Below, one piece after another: positions 34,037-48,231 of a stretch of 64,000 nucleotides of DNA. A program made the position numbers and the translations under genes. The notes under the pieces are model-generated. The model saw only the letters and a program-made list of their open reading frames with translations. It ran no database searches and was not told where the DNA came from. Origin of the DNA: Corbicula japonica. Lineage: Eukaryota > Mollusca > Bivalvia > Venerida > Cyrenidae. The DNA is taken from assembly GCA_038501625.1 (NCBI GenBank), contig JAZAYU010000035.1, forward strand, positions 251,001 to 315,000, read 5' to 3'. The first letter of the stretch is position 1. Every line of letters begins with the position of its first letter.

Positions 34037-34984
34037 TGAACATAGGGCATTTTTACAGATGGTTCTTATGATAATTATACCTTATGGACTTGTCAAGACC
34101 TAATAGAGTCGCTAACTTTCTTACTGGATAATATTTATGTTAGATTCGGTACCTCTATTTATAAACAAGTAAAAGGCATCCCAATGGGTACTAATTGTGC
34201 ACCCCTTGTTGCTGATCTGTTTTTATACTGTTATGAAAGAGACTTTATGTTATCTCTTTCTACTGAACATCAAGATGATATAATTACAGCTTTTAACAAC
34301 ACATAGAGGTACCTTGATGATTTATTAAATATAGACAATAACCATTTTCCATTACTGGTTAATAAGATTTATCCTAAAGAACTACAACTTAATAAAGCGA
34401 ACACTTCAGAAAAGCAAGCGAACTTTCTCGATCTAAATCTGTCCATTGAAAATGGTTATGTCACTACTAAAATTTATGATAAAATAGATGATTTTAATTT
34501 TAATATAGTAAATTTTCCGTTTTTAGACGGCGATGTTCCCCGTGCAACATCTTATGGGGTTTATATCTTACAGCTTGTTCGCTTTTCAAGAGCTTGCAAG
34601 GATGTTAATGGTTTCAATGAACGTAATCTTTGCATTACAGAAAAACTTTTAAAACAGGGTTATCGGTATCACAAATTAAGGAAAACATTTCGCAAGTTTT
34701 ATCGCCGATACCCAGATCTAATTCATAAATACTGGTGCAGTTTAAAATCACTTTTGCAACAAGGTATTTCACAGCCAGTTTTTTATGGAGATTTAATTTA
34801 TAAACTTAAGAAGATAAAAGGCAGTGTTAATTTCTCCCGGTTATTCGTAAAAACCATCTGTAAATTTAAAAAGAAAGGTTACCAACATGATATTTTACAG
34901 CGCTCTGCAGGCCTGGTGATTAACCCTTCTACAGTTGATCATTATGCTTACCTCTTTGGTTGCACGACGGTGGCAGGGGTTTAA
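34037..34984 (+). pseudogene. Naiad RT fragment, broken
   Basis: Covers motif B (with a substitution: VKGIPMGT), motif C (LDDLLNID) and the C-terminal region to TAA 34982-34984. It lacks motif A, has lost one T early (frame change near 34050), and has a TAG in place of a coding triplet directly before the YLDD region (about 34304), so it cannot work. Only the last 76 codons remain open from 34754. Confidence 0.85.
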
Positions 34985-35065
34985 GAGCTTATGAAGGTTT
35001 ATGAGGAAATCTTTTCTTAAAAGAACCAAGAAGCTCGATTTGTTTCTTTTATCCCTGTCATCGTG
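34963..35065 (+). promoter_or_regulatory. SECIS-like element, Naiad copy 3
   Basis: ATGA 34991-34994, AAA 35007-35009, GA 35037-35038, and the mini-helix TCTTTT/AAAAGA all kept. Helix II has two weakened pairs, as expected for a dead copy no longer under selection. Confidence 0.6.
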
Positions 35066-36881
35066 TTCTTGCTGATTTTACTCCAGGAGCTCTGGTCTCG
35101 GTAAGATCATTGAGTATCCGCCCCTTCGGCTTTGCAATGCTCTTAGCTTCTTATGTTTTATATGTTTGTGTGCTTTTGCATGCAACATTGTTAAGCCGAT
35201 AAGTGGGTTGGAGTTTTTCACCAAGACTACTTGTACTTGTTTTGTGATACGAGAACCTGTTGGGGGCAAGTGTGAGGTTGGTGCACCCTAGAACCTGGTT
35301 TAAATCCCCAGTGGCAATTTGATTTGCCACTGACCGTTCCAAGGCGGTAACCCCTCGGGTTCTCTTTTTTTTATTGTAAGTGGTGTCTTTTTTGAAACTG
35401 ATCATTTTATTAACCATGCTCTCTCCCTCTCTCTTCTTCTTGACTATGTGGGGAGGCTGTTTTTTCTGAATGTGGCGATTCCTGATATGCATATTTCACC
35501 TTTTTATTCAAATTTCTCGGATTACAAAAAAATGACGTTTGTAGATCGGCAATTAAAAGTGCTTAATTCATTAAACGACTACTGATGTTGTAAATTTTAA
35601 GAAAAAAATTCTGGTTAAAAACTGTAATTATTTTATTTTGTATTGAAACGCAAATGACAATTTTGGTGTAATTGCTGAACGCACGCTGGGAAATTTGTGT
35701 AGGCAGTTCTTCTAACGTTAATCGCTCTAGCGGATAAAGTTGATTTACACCATCTGTAAGAAAGACTACAACTAACAATATAGAACACTTTTTTTGAAAA
35801 TGAACTCGATACCATTCGATCCGTTCAGTTTATTGATAATGAACTCGATAGATTCGCAAGATTTTCGGCTAAGAACATTTGTCCGATGACAATACATTGT
35901 CTGTTAAAGTTTTGTTTTTTTTCTGAAGCATCTTTATCTATTTCAGTCATTTTATTTAAGTTTGCATATCGGCTATGAACAGTTTAAAGTTAAATTTCAA
36001 TTAATATTTGTAATATCACGTCTTAAATTTCTTAAGGAAAAACATTATGAAATCAGCAACCCTTTTCAGTAAATAAAATTATTTGATTGGTGCGTATGAT
36101 AATATTTATTTCAAGGGTTTCTTTTGAAAACTTTAGTCATGGTGGCGATATGATGTTTAATCCATTTATCGATATGTTTGCTTGCAATTGAAGGAGGTCA
36201 AGTTTTAGGCAAGTGTTGTTATTTACTGTTGTTTATGTCTCCTAAAACAACTTCAATCATTCCCCTGTTTAAATTAAACTTCTGCGTTTTTTATGTATTA
36301 ATGTTCATGTACAAAATTATGATCCTTCTACCTAATATTTCACGAAATAAAAATTAAATTCAATCAGCTTTTGTTGAAGTAAACCGTAAGTTCACCAAAT
36401 CACAAAACATGCGTATCAGGAATAGCTACACTGCGAAATCACAGCCTGTTCTCAGAGACCAAAAACCAGAGATAGAAAAAGAGGGCATGGATTTATAAAA
36501 TGATCAATTTTTAATAATAACCCGATAAATTATTAACGAAAAAGAGAACATGAAGGCTAATGGACAGTGGGAAAACAAAAACAATTTGCTAATGTTGATT
36601 TAACCAAGTATCTAGTTAAGTCAAAAAATCTGCTTAATTGGCTCACCAAAATAGTTCTCAGGAGCCGTGTCAAACCACGTACATATTGTCACAAAACAAG
36701 AAGCTCCATTTTGATATGAGAATGCATTTGTTCTGAAAATAAACAGACCCATAGAGCCACAGTTCCTACTTGTACATACTCTCTGAATGTGACAACACCA
36801 ATTATTTGATAAAACACCGGCAGGCGACTATAAATATTTGATTGCGACAACTTGGTGGTATCTGCATTGTTATGAAAATTG

Positions 36882-36882
<1 letters not shown>

Positions 36883-36941
<59 letters not shown>
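36883..36941. repeat. (CA)n microsatellite
   Basis: About 29 uninterrupted CA units. The matching place in the other duplication copy (about 54330) has no such tract, so it expanded in C1 only. Confidence 0.95.
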
Positions 36942-36944
<3 letters not shown>

Positions 36945-39317
36945 GAAGACGATGTAATCAAGTTTATGATATCGATGAAAAATGCCTTAAATAATCATAT
37001 TGTTAATATTAAGCATTAATAAAACTTTTCTTCGCGTTGTATGTATCTGTGTCTCACTGTGCAAGTGTGCCATTAATATTTTGCTCACATGCAACAAGTT
37101 ACCTTTTTGCCCGACTAAATACTAAATTCTGGGACACAACACTGCTTGGGAAAATATTCGCTAATGTTTTAAATTTGAGCTTTTGCTTTTTTGTAAACTA
37201 CTTTTGACCAGCACCCTATATTTTTATTTAGTGATTGCCCAGTACTTCCGTAGTACTTTCTACATTTAATTTTGGAATGAAAATATAAAACGAGATCAAC
37301 TCTGTTGACAAATGTAAAACTTACTAATGGAGATACGGGTATGACGTATAATAATATTTATTATTCCACTAGTTTAGTAACTGAATTAGCCAACACACAA
37401 TAAACCTTTATGCATGTTTCACTTTTTTATGTGTCTTACAAAACATGATTCCAGTATTTTTCATCTTTTTCTGTTTTTAATTATTGATGATTTTGCAAAC
37501 ATTTTTATAAAATACATGTATTAAAAAATAAAAAATACATGTTCACGATTTCAGGTTTGGACGTTAACGTGTTATAACTCTTTGTCTAGATCACCAAGAA
37601 ACCTTCAAAACCTCACACACCATGCAACCGAATAGTTTAAACGCATACAAAGCCTTAGGTAGCTTCGAGCTTTTCAGCGTTGAGAGCTGTCGGTTGTCAT
37701 AGATTAAACGATGCGGGAGAGAAGCAAACTTAGTAACGAAATCAAAAAGCTGAAATGTCAAAGCTTTACAAGAATCTCTTCCGATTGTCACCCAAATTAT
37801 CTTTGTATGATATGTTAACATTTTAGGAAATACAAATATATACTAATTTTTACAAAAAAAAACACAGTTGTATATATCATTTCTCAACAAGTCTGATAAT
37901 AAACATAATAACCTGTCTATTGTGTAGCAAATCTAGAAATACTACATGTAATTATCTGTTACAATAATGGGAAGTATTATAAATATTTGATTGCGACAAC
38001 TGATATGCGGATAACTGAAGTACCTGCCACGCAAAGCAAATTAACTCGAACGTGTGAAATATGAGTGCTTTGATTCCGATAACATTAATAATATCCATTT
38101 CGTACTTCATATTAGTATAATTATTTGAACTACCATCTGGAACTTCTGCAGTCAAGCTAAGTGCATAGTCATTTTTGCTATAGTTTTAACTGCAAAACAA
38201 AAAAATTAAAGAGACATCAAGCATAACCATACCTTCGGAACATTACATGAATATAATATGCACTGATAAGCATGATAACAGATATGACCTTATATCCACC
38301 TTTAATTTATTGTATCCACGTGACTGTAACCAAGGTAGTGCACAAAATCGTCTAGAACGGGTGTATTCTCCGTTAACGAAGATTCATCTCTCCTAATTTA
38401 GATTGATACTCATATTATTTTGAAGACTTCTATGCAAGTATGCAATAATGTGAATAGCTTTAAGGCAATAGATGGTTCAGCAGTTTTAACCTATTTCGGT
38501 TAATCCTCTGTACAAAAGCTTCGGTAGAGTTTGTGACATCTGGTTAACCCCTCACCTCGATAAAATATCATTGGTTTACAAAGACCCGTAGGGATTTTTA
38601 GATCCAATAATCTAATAAAAAAAAAGTAAAAATGACGTGTTTCAAATGAAAAGAGTGTATTACAGAAATTAAAATTTTACGATCGGCTAGGTTTAGTTTA
38701 TTTACAATCCAAAATACAAACAAATCAATTCTTAAAAATATTTAGTAAACATTGTTATATCACGACCTTTTGAATGACTGTTTCAATCTTAGGCATGTTC
38801 GATAAACAACCAGATCTTGTGATTGCCTCAAAACCAACGAAATTGAAACAATTTTAGAAGCATGTTTACTATTATTTTGTATTGAACTCATATGATCGAT
38901 AATTGCTACTGAACTCGCAATCATTTTTATATTAAAATATCACTATTCCGTTTCATAATTGAGGGAATCACTTTTACCGAAGTCTTTTCTCAAGATAATC
39001 AGACTTTTAAAGAACATTATAATTAATAACAGACATAAGAGAAACAGACATTTACTGATGTACAACATGGTTGAATACAAATAAACAACAATCAACTGTA
39101 TACAGTAGGACAGAAATAGGTCAGTAAGAAAAAAAGAAACATACTATGTACATCCAAGTTATATGAGTTCAAACCTTTTTGTCCGGACATGTTGCACATT
39201 TACAGTTTTTGGTATTCCCTGGAAAAACGGGGTCTTTTCAATATGTAAAATGATATGTAGATCTGAGAAAACACAGATCAAAACTGATCAGATGAATGGA
39301 AGAAATTCCACAACACT

Positions 39318-39430
39318 GGAGCGACATGCTTATTTGTGGTTTATTATTGTAACTGTCCTATTATTGACCAACCTACACTCTCTTTCCCTCTTTACCTTTT
39401 AATCGTGTGTGGTTGCTGTTTTTTTATACG
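39318..39430 (+). mobile_element. Very old Naiad pseudo-LTR remnant
   Basis: Resembles the terminal part of the Naiad pseudo-LTR: a TGTGGT word, then the CTCTCTTTCCCTCTTTAC pyrimidine tract, TGTGTGG and GCTGTTTTTTT. The counterpart at 57040-57165 in C2 shows the insertion predates the segmental duplication. Confidence 0.45.
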
Positions 39431-40333
39431 CGTATTTTACAAGTATTAGCTCACAAATTTCGTGCACTAAACATGTTTTATTATTTAAAGAGGAAGCTTT
39501 TATTCTTCTACTGCTCATTTTGAAATGGTTTAAAAATCGTATCCCTTGATGGCATTAGATTCTCATCTTTTAGACATTTAATTTCTCTTTTCGGATTATC
39601 TTATAAATCATACTGTAATACAATGTAATATGATAAATGCCAAGATAAATTTCATTTTGTATAATTTATTACAGAATTAGGTTCTGAAATAATAGAATGA
39701 GCTCTTTGTAAGCGAAGCTTCACGAAAAACTCAAGGCTTTATGAAGTTCTGGCTATTATATGATTAAAAGAAGGTTTGTAAGAGATGGAAAGCATCCGAA
39801 CAAGACAAATAGAAATATATTTCAGGCTCGGTTTGACTGCACCTATTCGTGGGCAATAATGGAATGCACATTACTGCCAACTCCGACTGGCCAAGTGGTT
39901 GGGTAACTCAATATTTACACCACTATACTGTACAAGTATCCAACCCAAACATCGGTGTGCATAAGGCGGTGAACATAGAACCTTGTAATGCGGTATTTTC
40001 AGAATAATATCACTCCGTAATGTTGTTTTGTTGGGTAGAAGGGTAGCAAACAAACTGACAATAATTCATCCATGAATATTTATTCATTCTCACATCCCGC
40101 CGCCATAATATCAAACTAAACTCTTTTCATATGTAGGTTCCCAAACAATCTATTTCTGAGAAACTATTAACCAAATTATACATTACTCTTTGGCATAAAT
40201 GTATTTTTGGTCTGTGGTAATCAGACTGATTGTTGCGCATTTAACAAGTCTATCGCAATCAGACACCGATCTATGCGGGTTTCGTTATTTAAGACAACAT
40301 GAAAAGAGCAATGAAACCTAGAGCAAAAGTACT

Positions 40334-40430
40334 TGTATATCGAGGGTTGCACGCAAGACTGTCGTACATGTAACTACATTGAAATAAAGAAGGAGTTACG
40401 ACAGTCTTGCATGCAACACTCGATATTTAC
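40334..40430. repeat. Foldback palindrome (second family)
   Basis: The left arm TGTATATCGAGGGTTGCACG...AAGACTGTCGTACATGTAACT is reverse-complementary to AGTTACGACAGTCTTGCATG...CACTCGATATTTACA, with an 18-base spacer. Non-coding. Confidence 0.75.
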
Positions 40431-40732
40431 ATATACTGTTGCAGTGTAGAAAATGAAACCTACACCACTGATAATTTCTCCGGATTGTGAGCATTATTTA
40501 AAGCTGTTACTCCTTGATGTGGCCATTCCTGATATGCACTATTTTACTTTTTAAATAATGCAAAACAGTCAGAAAGAATGCAAACGTCTTTTCTTTTACC
40601 AGCTAAATTGATTTCGCCAGAATACATTGTGCTAATGGTCTGTAATACCAATGCATTTGTATTTATCTCCGTATTCTAGTATCTGGTTTAATATCACATT
40701 CCCAACTCCCCAATTGCATATTTTTTTCTACA

Positions 40733-40920
40733 GACCGTTTAAAAGCGTTTTTTTTGTAACCCCTTAGGTTCTCTTTTCTGTTGATTTTTTGCGGTGTATA
40801 ATTGTAAATCGATCGTTCTATAAATCCACACTATCTTTTCATATTTGCTTTTCTGGCTGTTTGGTGAAGGTGTGTTTTCGGAGTGTGGCTATTCCTAGTA
40901 TGCATGTTTCTCTTTCTTAG
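40733..40920 (+). mobile_element. Old Naiad pseudo-LTR fragment
   Basis: Shows TAACCCCTTAGGTTCTC, the TTGTAAATCGATC...CTATCTTTTC region and a terminal GTGTGGCTATTCCTAGTATG block, matching the end of the Naiad. A second short terminal piece (GTGGCCATTCCTGATATGCA) lies just upstream at 40512-40556. Confidence 0.6.
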
Positions 40921-43900
40921 ACAAAACGTTCACAGCGTCTTGGCTACTGTGGGCTTACTTCAATAAGTGGGCATAAAATTTCGTGATTTGGGGTAAACTA
41001 GCATTTTATGGGTTCATAAATCTGCTTACTGTTGTTTTTGAATTCGTGATTCTATCAGACCAAAAACATCCAAGAAAATTAGAAATATACACATATTAAT
41101 TAATTCACATTTTTTACCTCAAGTTTGATCAAAATTTCGTCAAGGTCAAGGTCGCTGTGCGGTGCATCAGTATTTATCGTTCTACAAAAATTGATTTTCT
41201 CCATTCAAGTCAACGATTATTAACCAGATTTGGCAATATCATTCCAAAATAATTATATTTGTGGTATATATATATAATAATACTAGTGAACAAAAATCAC
41301 AAAGACATCCCTACATTTTACAAAAATTGAGAAAAAAATTATTACATCATCAATCGAAACTTTTTAAGAAATTCTGAAAATAGCGACATGTCGTTTCTAA
41401 GTACGTGGCTGATAAATTTGTCTGAAAACTGAATTCGAAACGAAACCATTCTTTCTTACAAGCTGACGTAATGATTTAACTGCAGAAGCAGACTGCACAA
41501 TGGTTATGTTAAAATACAAAAATGTCAGATATGACACAGAAAGACACTGTTTGAAGCTTCAGCATAAAAATAGACTCCTAACTTTTAAAACACTATCCAA
41601 AACTTTTTCGGCAATATCAATATTATTAAGAACTAGATGGTTGTTCAGTTGAACACTTGCGCGCAAGTACTTTGTCAGAATAAAGAAAACAAGACTTCGT
41701 ATTAAAACTCCAACTCCAACAAAGAATTTGGCATCATCGAGACCGTATTGTCAAAAGCAATATAATTAAAAGTTTGAAAAAAAATTATTAAGAAATGGTA
41801 AAGGTACAAATGTATAGCCAACGTTAAGTTTTCGTGACGGACGGACGGACTGACGAACAGCCGATGCGATCCTTACGATGTATCGACTTTTCTTCGAAAG
41901 GGCGACACAAAAATATGTAAGTTTATTTTTTTTTAAGGAGAATATTCGGCGTTTATTTGGGTTTTTCTAGAGAATACAAGAGAATACAATTTTGAGCATC
42001 TATTCAGCAAACCTGTGATTTTTGAAATAAAACAATAAATAATTTATGTTAACAGTAAAAACTAAATAAAGCAAAGTTTGGTCAAGACAATTCATTACTA
42101 TTTTTGATAACAAAGCCTTCAATTTACTCGATATTTAAACCAAGAATTTAGTTTAAAGATAGAATGTTAAATACGAGTCAAATTGTCTGAGACGCGAGAA
42201 ACATAAATAATATAGCAAATCAAATCTAAAAGTTTAACACCGAAAAGTAACTTAATGTAAATTTAGAATGTTTGAAATATTTGCATGCCACAAGAAGGTC
42301 AACAAAATGAAACGATATCCTCTGAAAATACAGTTAATATCCATAAAACGAATTACATGTCTTAAAAATATCTATTAGTTTTTGGGGTGTTTTAAGAAAA
42401 GTTTAATCATAAATTCCATCAAAATCTACTCGTGTACATTAAACTTTAGGAAATTCTTTATACTTCGCAAATAATTAAAAATGAAAAAAAAACTGAACTA
42501 TTTGTATTTTATGTGTGTTCAAGAAAAAACTAACTAAACTTTAATTTAAAAATATTAATTCTGTATACCGACTTTACGATTTTAACTAATAAAAGATATG
42601 GATCGCTTTAGTCTTCACTATTGTTTTGTTTATCTCGTTCTTACATTTATTGTTTTAATAAGAATGGCAGTGTTTAATGGCGTATACATAATCTGTGCAT
42701 TATTGTTTTGTTGATTTTTCCTCGTTAAGCAATATGCAACATAGTGAGTTATGATCCTTTATAAAAATTTGACTCTGTACGTTAACACGAAGGCTAATGC
42801 AGACGAGCAGGCTAATGGAAGGACAGTTTTAGATATAAACAAAAACAAAATTGTGATCAAAATGTATTTTACATGAAACTGTGGTTTTGAAAATGTTATC
42901 TCAATAATACCTGGATATTACATCTACATATACAACATGCTTTACTTCATTTATGATTCCAATTATGGGAAATATATTTCTTTTGTGATATATTTTGACA
43001 TGTCTGGTTTTCTTCTAGTTTTAGAATGAACGCACGTTTATTTTTAATTTTCTCGTAGACAGTAAGTAATTTTGTTACAAATTGTGACTGATATACGCAT
43101 TTATTCCTGTTAAATTGGATTATGATGTATATTTTAAGGAATAACGTTAACATGAAAACACACTTTCTTACGGCCCGACTATTTTATGGCGGGCGAAAGG
43201 AATTGAAGGTCGCCTCATTTGCAAACATTCGTTACGCAAAACATGTAATGAAATGAAAGTTTTTTCACAACCTGGAGTAAGTGGTTTTTATTGTTCGTAG
43301 TTTTGAAATATAATCCCTCCCTTCAGAAAATATCCAGTTTGTTTGAAAGACAAATTTCGTCTATAACTAGGTAACCAGACAACTTTTATGAAATAAACAG
43401 GTTAATTGGTTCAAACTTAATTTACATCCTATATCAGAGCAATCGGTAGACTACATTTTTCTATACAGCTATAAGTGTTTACATTGACGAAAACTACTTA
43501 ATTACAACAAGTCTGATGAGAATTAAAATGCATAATGATCTTTTGCAAATGTTACAACATTTTGTTGAGTTATAACTCGACTTTATTAACAATTTTAATA
43601 TTCAAATGATACCTTAAGATAATTAAAGTTATTTTATTTCCTCATTAATGCACCATGAAATGTTAAAATATAATAAGCCAAAGCAGTGTAATGCAGGATT
43701 TTCAGTCTCTTAATCCAATTTTTTTATCAAGAACAGCTGGTTTGTTTCAAAATTTAAGCATTTTACTCAATTTTAAAAATTCAGCCGAATGCTATGAGCT
43801 GGTGTTAAAATTGCAGGTTTCATAAAATAGCATTAAAAGTTGTATCAATGCCGAGCAGTGTCTTAACTTAATTTCTTTTTTTTCTCTACAACAAATTTCC

Positions 43901-43955
43901 TGGTGCAATGTAACCGCTTTAAGTGAACAGTGGGTAAATAACACCTTACCTGCCG
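40921..43955. other. AT-rich interval, no gene
   Basis: No recognisable protein. Contains a GGTCAAGGTCGCTGTGC block at about 41146 and a GACGGACGGACGG tract at about 41837, features of decayed dispersed repeats in mollusc-like genomes. Separates the two copies of the large duplication. Confidence 0.4.
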
Positions 43956-43959
43956 TCTT

Positions 43960-44255
43960 GCATATTTCTTTGCCAAATACGGAAAAGAATCAGCCTACCC
44001 ACGCAGCCAAACATTGAGAAAAAAAGAGCATGAATTCGTAAGAAAATAAATTTTAAAAAGAAACCACAAAATATTAACGATGAACCGTTGGGGTTACCGC
44101 CTTGGAACGTTTAGTGGCAACATTATTTGCCACTGGGGGGTTAAACAAGATTCTAGGGTGCACCAACCTCACTTTGCCCCCTGTCTTATATAACAAATAG
44201 GTACAAGTCGTCTTGATGAAAAAACTTCAACCCACCCACCCACTTATGTTACATA
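43960..44255 (-). mobile_element. Old Naiad pseudo-LTR fragment
   Basis: On the minus strand: GGGTGGGTTGAAGTTTTTTC, a TTGTACCTA word, GTTGGTGCACCCTAGAA, hairpin arms GTGGCAAATAATGTTGCCAC, CCAAGGCGGTAACCCC and the pyrimidine tract. Diverged, but colinear with 12690-12990. Confidence 0.8.
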
Positions 44256-45794
44256 CAAACGCTCAAAGAAAATAAGTACCGGGTTTGCCACAAAGGTAAT
44301 AGCCTCCGAGCATCAAATACATCTTCTGAAATATCTGAAGAGGGTTTTCGTTAGTTTAAAACGATGTTCCTGAAACGCGTCAACTATGTGTGCTTGCAAT
44401 AAAAATGAAGTTTGTGTGAATTTCCTAGAGAGTCACTCATTTAGTAGTTTTAACGTTATCGGATAATGTTTGAATTAATGCGGTATTCTATCTTTTAAAT
44501 TTCAAACTAGAAATAGAAATTTCAGTATGCCTATAGCCTTAAGGTAATTGCTTGTCAATACAAGCTGAAGTGTGTAGGCGGCAATCATCATTACATAATA
44601 GAAACGATGAAGTGTTTATTATTTTTAACCAATGAGTTGTGTTCTTCCTTGTGTAATCATTTTTCTTATCGTACTTATTTGGTGAATGACAAGGATGAGC
44701 CGTATTTCTGATTGAAATGGTTCATTTTAAAAAAATTATTTCCAACCAGTCCAGATGATTCCTTGATTGTTTGCATATTTTCGCCATGAATAACGTATAT
44801 ATAGCTTATTTTGTGTCATATAAAGGATCTACATGTATTTATTATTTACAAGGAAAACTTCGAAAAATACAGCAATAATTGAACAAAAATAACAAAGGTC
44901 AAAGGTTAAATGCTTTGTGTTTAAAATATTTTATATTGTTTTCATATGTTTTTATCAATGAAAGAGGATCTTGTGTATCTGGCTTTCAGGCCCCAAGATG
45001 TTAAAATTGGGAATGAAAACCAGTCTCAAATCTCAGTTATATAATTTCCAGCACAGATCTTGGTCATTCACATAGACTTAGGTTTTATAAGACATCAGTC
45101 AACACTGGACGTATACATGTAATTATGCTATTTGTGGAAAAAAATGTCTAATTATGTTTTGTCTGGTGTTACTGGCATTTAATCAGGAAGTAGAGCTGCT
45201 ATTTCCTTAAATATCAGCAATGCCATGTTCTTGTCGTATATTGTACAAAAAGACACAGAATAACGTGCGTTTCTAGCTTCTGATATCAACAGATTTGTCA
45301 TTACGCCGTTGGTCTTTAGACAACAGACACGCCAGTATCTCGAAATTAAGTTGTTCATAATATTGTTTTATATATTGTATACTAAAAAAAAGTTACCACT
45401 TATTCCGTAGCGTTTACAGTGATGAAAATGTAACCATTTGTATGACAAAAAACACTCGTACATTATTGCAATTTTTGATGTTACTGTCTTAGCAGGCATT
45501 TATTGCTGCTAAAATTTAAAAGCTTAATAGTTGATAAAAAATAAAATCATAAGAACAAATTCATATAACAGCAAGTAGGAAAACATATATCACAGACCAA
45601 TAATTTTTTCAGCAACAACGTCAGGCAATCATAGACGACAAACACGAAGACGAAGTGTAGGGCTTCTAGAAAAGACCACATACAAGAAATCTCAAGTCTT
45701 AACTTGTAGACGCGGGCCCAAGAATATAAAACTGAGAATAGAGACCAGTCAAATATTTCAAGCATCCGACTGGTTGAAGTGTAAACTTGTTTGC

Positions 45795-46005
45795 AAAAAA
45801 GTGAAACGTGCATATCAGGAATGCCCACATCCAGCAGACACAGACTCTCCACATTGCCAAAAAGTACAGGGGAGAAGAGAGCAAGGTATTACAATAATCA
45901 GTTTCAAAAAAAGACGCCACAAACAAGTAACGAAAGTGAGAACCCGGGGGTTACCGCATTGGAACGGTCAGTGGCAAAACAATTTGCCACCGGGGGTTGC
46001 AAGAG
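45795..46005 (-). mobile_element. Old Naiad pseudo-LTR fragment
   Basis: On the minus strand: GTGGCAAATTGTTTTGCCAC hairpin, CCGTTCCAATGCGGTAACCC, GGGTTCTCACTTTCG, GTGGCGTCTTTTTTTGAAAC, the pyrimidine tract and the terminal ATTCCTGATATGCACGTTTC. Absent from C1 at about 31690. Confidence 0.8.
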
Positions 46006-47059
46006 ATTTATTTCATAAACAAAACATCTGGTGAATGTTGACTTATCAATAAGTAGCTATAAGTGATCAACTCCTATTAAACAGGACAAAAAGTCTATCA
46101 TGTGCTAAGTAGTTGTACTTTTAAATGTTGGTTGCACTATTACCACATTTAATTTATATGTTTACACAAAATGAGTATTTAAATCTAAAAGTTTAAGCCA
46201 GAATGGAGTGTTACCGGTTAACGATAAAGTGAGCCCTATCTTAAGTGAAGCATGGGATGCTTTTCGCTGATTTTTGTTTTATCTATTGCGCTGTTATTTA
46301 AGCTGATAACCTTATTAATCACAAACTGTAATAAACTGTAACAAGATTTTCACTTGACAAATGCTTGTATGTCAAAAATATTTCAATTAATAAATATCCG
46401 AATTGCTTCTGAAACATTGTTTTCTTTTCTGTAGTTTTTTTGTCTCATTCTGAAACCTATCCTGTACAAGTACTTATATGGCAAATGCCTGCTCTTGTCT
46501 TTTTTCAAACATTTAAGAAGTCTATTTTGACAAACGAGAACATTTTGCAGGAAGGAATAAAACATAGCGCGTATTTGTTTATTTCTTGTTATACTTTCTC
46601 CATGTTCTTGTTGCTTCTGAAACTAAACTTCTGACTTGTTACTTTACATGTTAATAAAACTTACAAGTACTTGTGTTCAGCAAATAAAGCATCTTCTTTT
46701 GTTATGTTTTAGATACAACAAGGCTTAAATTGAAAAAAATGTAAGCGTGTTCTTTAAAAAATTAAATATCCTATTTAAAAAAACACTGATTGGAGCACAG
46801 AGTGCCATTTGAAAATATCGTCCCAAGAACATCGTCAATCAATGATTGCTGACATGGAGAGTGTCGTACATTCAAAATTCAAGTTCTTATCAGCTCAATA
46901 TTTTGTATACTTATTTGTCAGGTGTTAAAAAGGAACAAGAACGAACGATGGTACAAATATTAAACCTAAGTTAATCTCGCTTCGAAAGGAGCGAAACTAA
47001 TATTAAAATTTGCCCAAATATTTAATCAATTCCGTTTAGCATGATATTTACAGGTGTGA

Positions 47060-47160
47060 AAATATTGCGTTCAATCCGGCTGGGCGGTGTAGACATTAAT
47101 ATGCATTTCCATTACTGGTCACTAATAGCTCAATAAAGCCGAGCCTGCAATGATTTGTTA
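47060..47160 (+). repeat. Dispersed repeat, GCTCAACCCGGGGCTAGGC family
   Basis: Diverged copy: TGCGTTCAATCCGGCTGGGC, then ATATGCATTTCCATTACTG, then GAGCCTGCAATGATTTG. Absent from C1 at the corresponding site. Confidence 0.6.
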
Positions 47161-48231
47161 TTTGTTGTATGCTGTGGCTTTAAAAGAACCTTAAAATCTA
47201 TTAACAGCGACTATGTTGAGAATTCTAGGCAGGAGATGCTGACATAATTGACATTACTGCCGAATCCGTTAAATCAACTTATTAAAATGATATTGGTGAA
47301 ATGCCTGCAGGCACATTTGAATAATTAGCTGTTTATCCTTCGATAGTTCCTTGATAATTATACGTTTTTATATGTGTCAAATACACCACACATCTCGAAG
47401 AACTTCCTCAATATTTTAAGTTCCCCTGAGAAAAAGTTAATAGTTATTATTAACTTCACGCGTTTATATTTGCATTTCGCTTCTGAATTCATTGCTCGAC
47501 TTCCGGTACGAAAGGTACAAAAAATTATAACACAATCATTTAAATTTATAACAAAGCTTCATAACTGCCATTTTGCTAGAGTCTTACAAAAACTTACTGA
47601 TAATATACAATCAATATTTCTTATGCATACCTTTATTCTTGCATTGTTGGCGTTTTCACTCCGCCATAACAAAGGGATACATTTTAAACCAAATGTATAT
47701 TTAAATACTCGTTCTCTTCTGTCATTTATTTATCATGTGAATTATTATCATAGTTTTACGTTGTTTAAAATATGTTCAAGCATAACTATCGAAAAATAAA
47801 GCACATAAACAAAATAAATCAGGATCACAGCTGCTAAAAATGTTGATCTGTTGAAATGTTAATTTGTGTTCGTTCATATTCTTTTGTTTTACCTCAGGAA
47901 TAATACGAACAGGACCACAATCCCGTTTTTCCGCACAGACAATTCGAAATAATGCTCGTTTAAGCGTAAAATGATAGAAACTATTAATATTAACTAATGT
48001 AACATTTAAGCATGTATACGAGCTTTAACGACTAAAAAAGTAAATTCGTAACATAAGCTGCTGTCCAAACTAATTTTTATCAGCGATTTTCCTTGTTATA
48101 ATTGTCTGGTCATTTTCAACGCATATGACAACTGCAAAGCAAGCAATCCGATTAATGCAGCATAAAGATCTAACAACCCAGACAGAAGAAGATAAGTGAA
48201 CAGTCAACAAGACATGAAATTTGTGTCTTCT

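Larger units (their letters stand above)
34037..35506 (+). mobile_element. Truncated Naiad copy 3
   Basis: 5'-truncated Naiad starting within the RT (equivalent to about 11523 of copy 1) and retaining the complete 3' pseudo-LTR to the terminal TTTTTA. The corresponding place in duplication copy C2 (about 51590) lacks it, so it inserted after that duplication. Confidence 0.85.
29700..39915 (+). repeat. Large segmental duplication, copy C1
   Basis: Colinear with 44505-58758. Anchor matches: 29712/44518, 31957/46316, 33195/47232, 33640/50303, 35510/51597, 36130/53350, 36725/54196, 37900/54675 and 39520/58336. The changing offsets reflect private insertions and deletions. The copies are old, with many substitutions. 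No protein gene is preserved in both copies. Confidence 0.8.

Noticed and set aside
36689..36961. ORF with a Val-Cys repeat on the minus strand
   Set aside because: It is only the translation of the (CA)n microsatellite.
47374..47799. 141-codon plus-strand ORF
   Set aside because: The matching region in the other duplication copy (about 33337-33600) is interrupted, and the peptide resembles translated AT-rich DNA.
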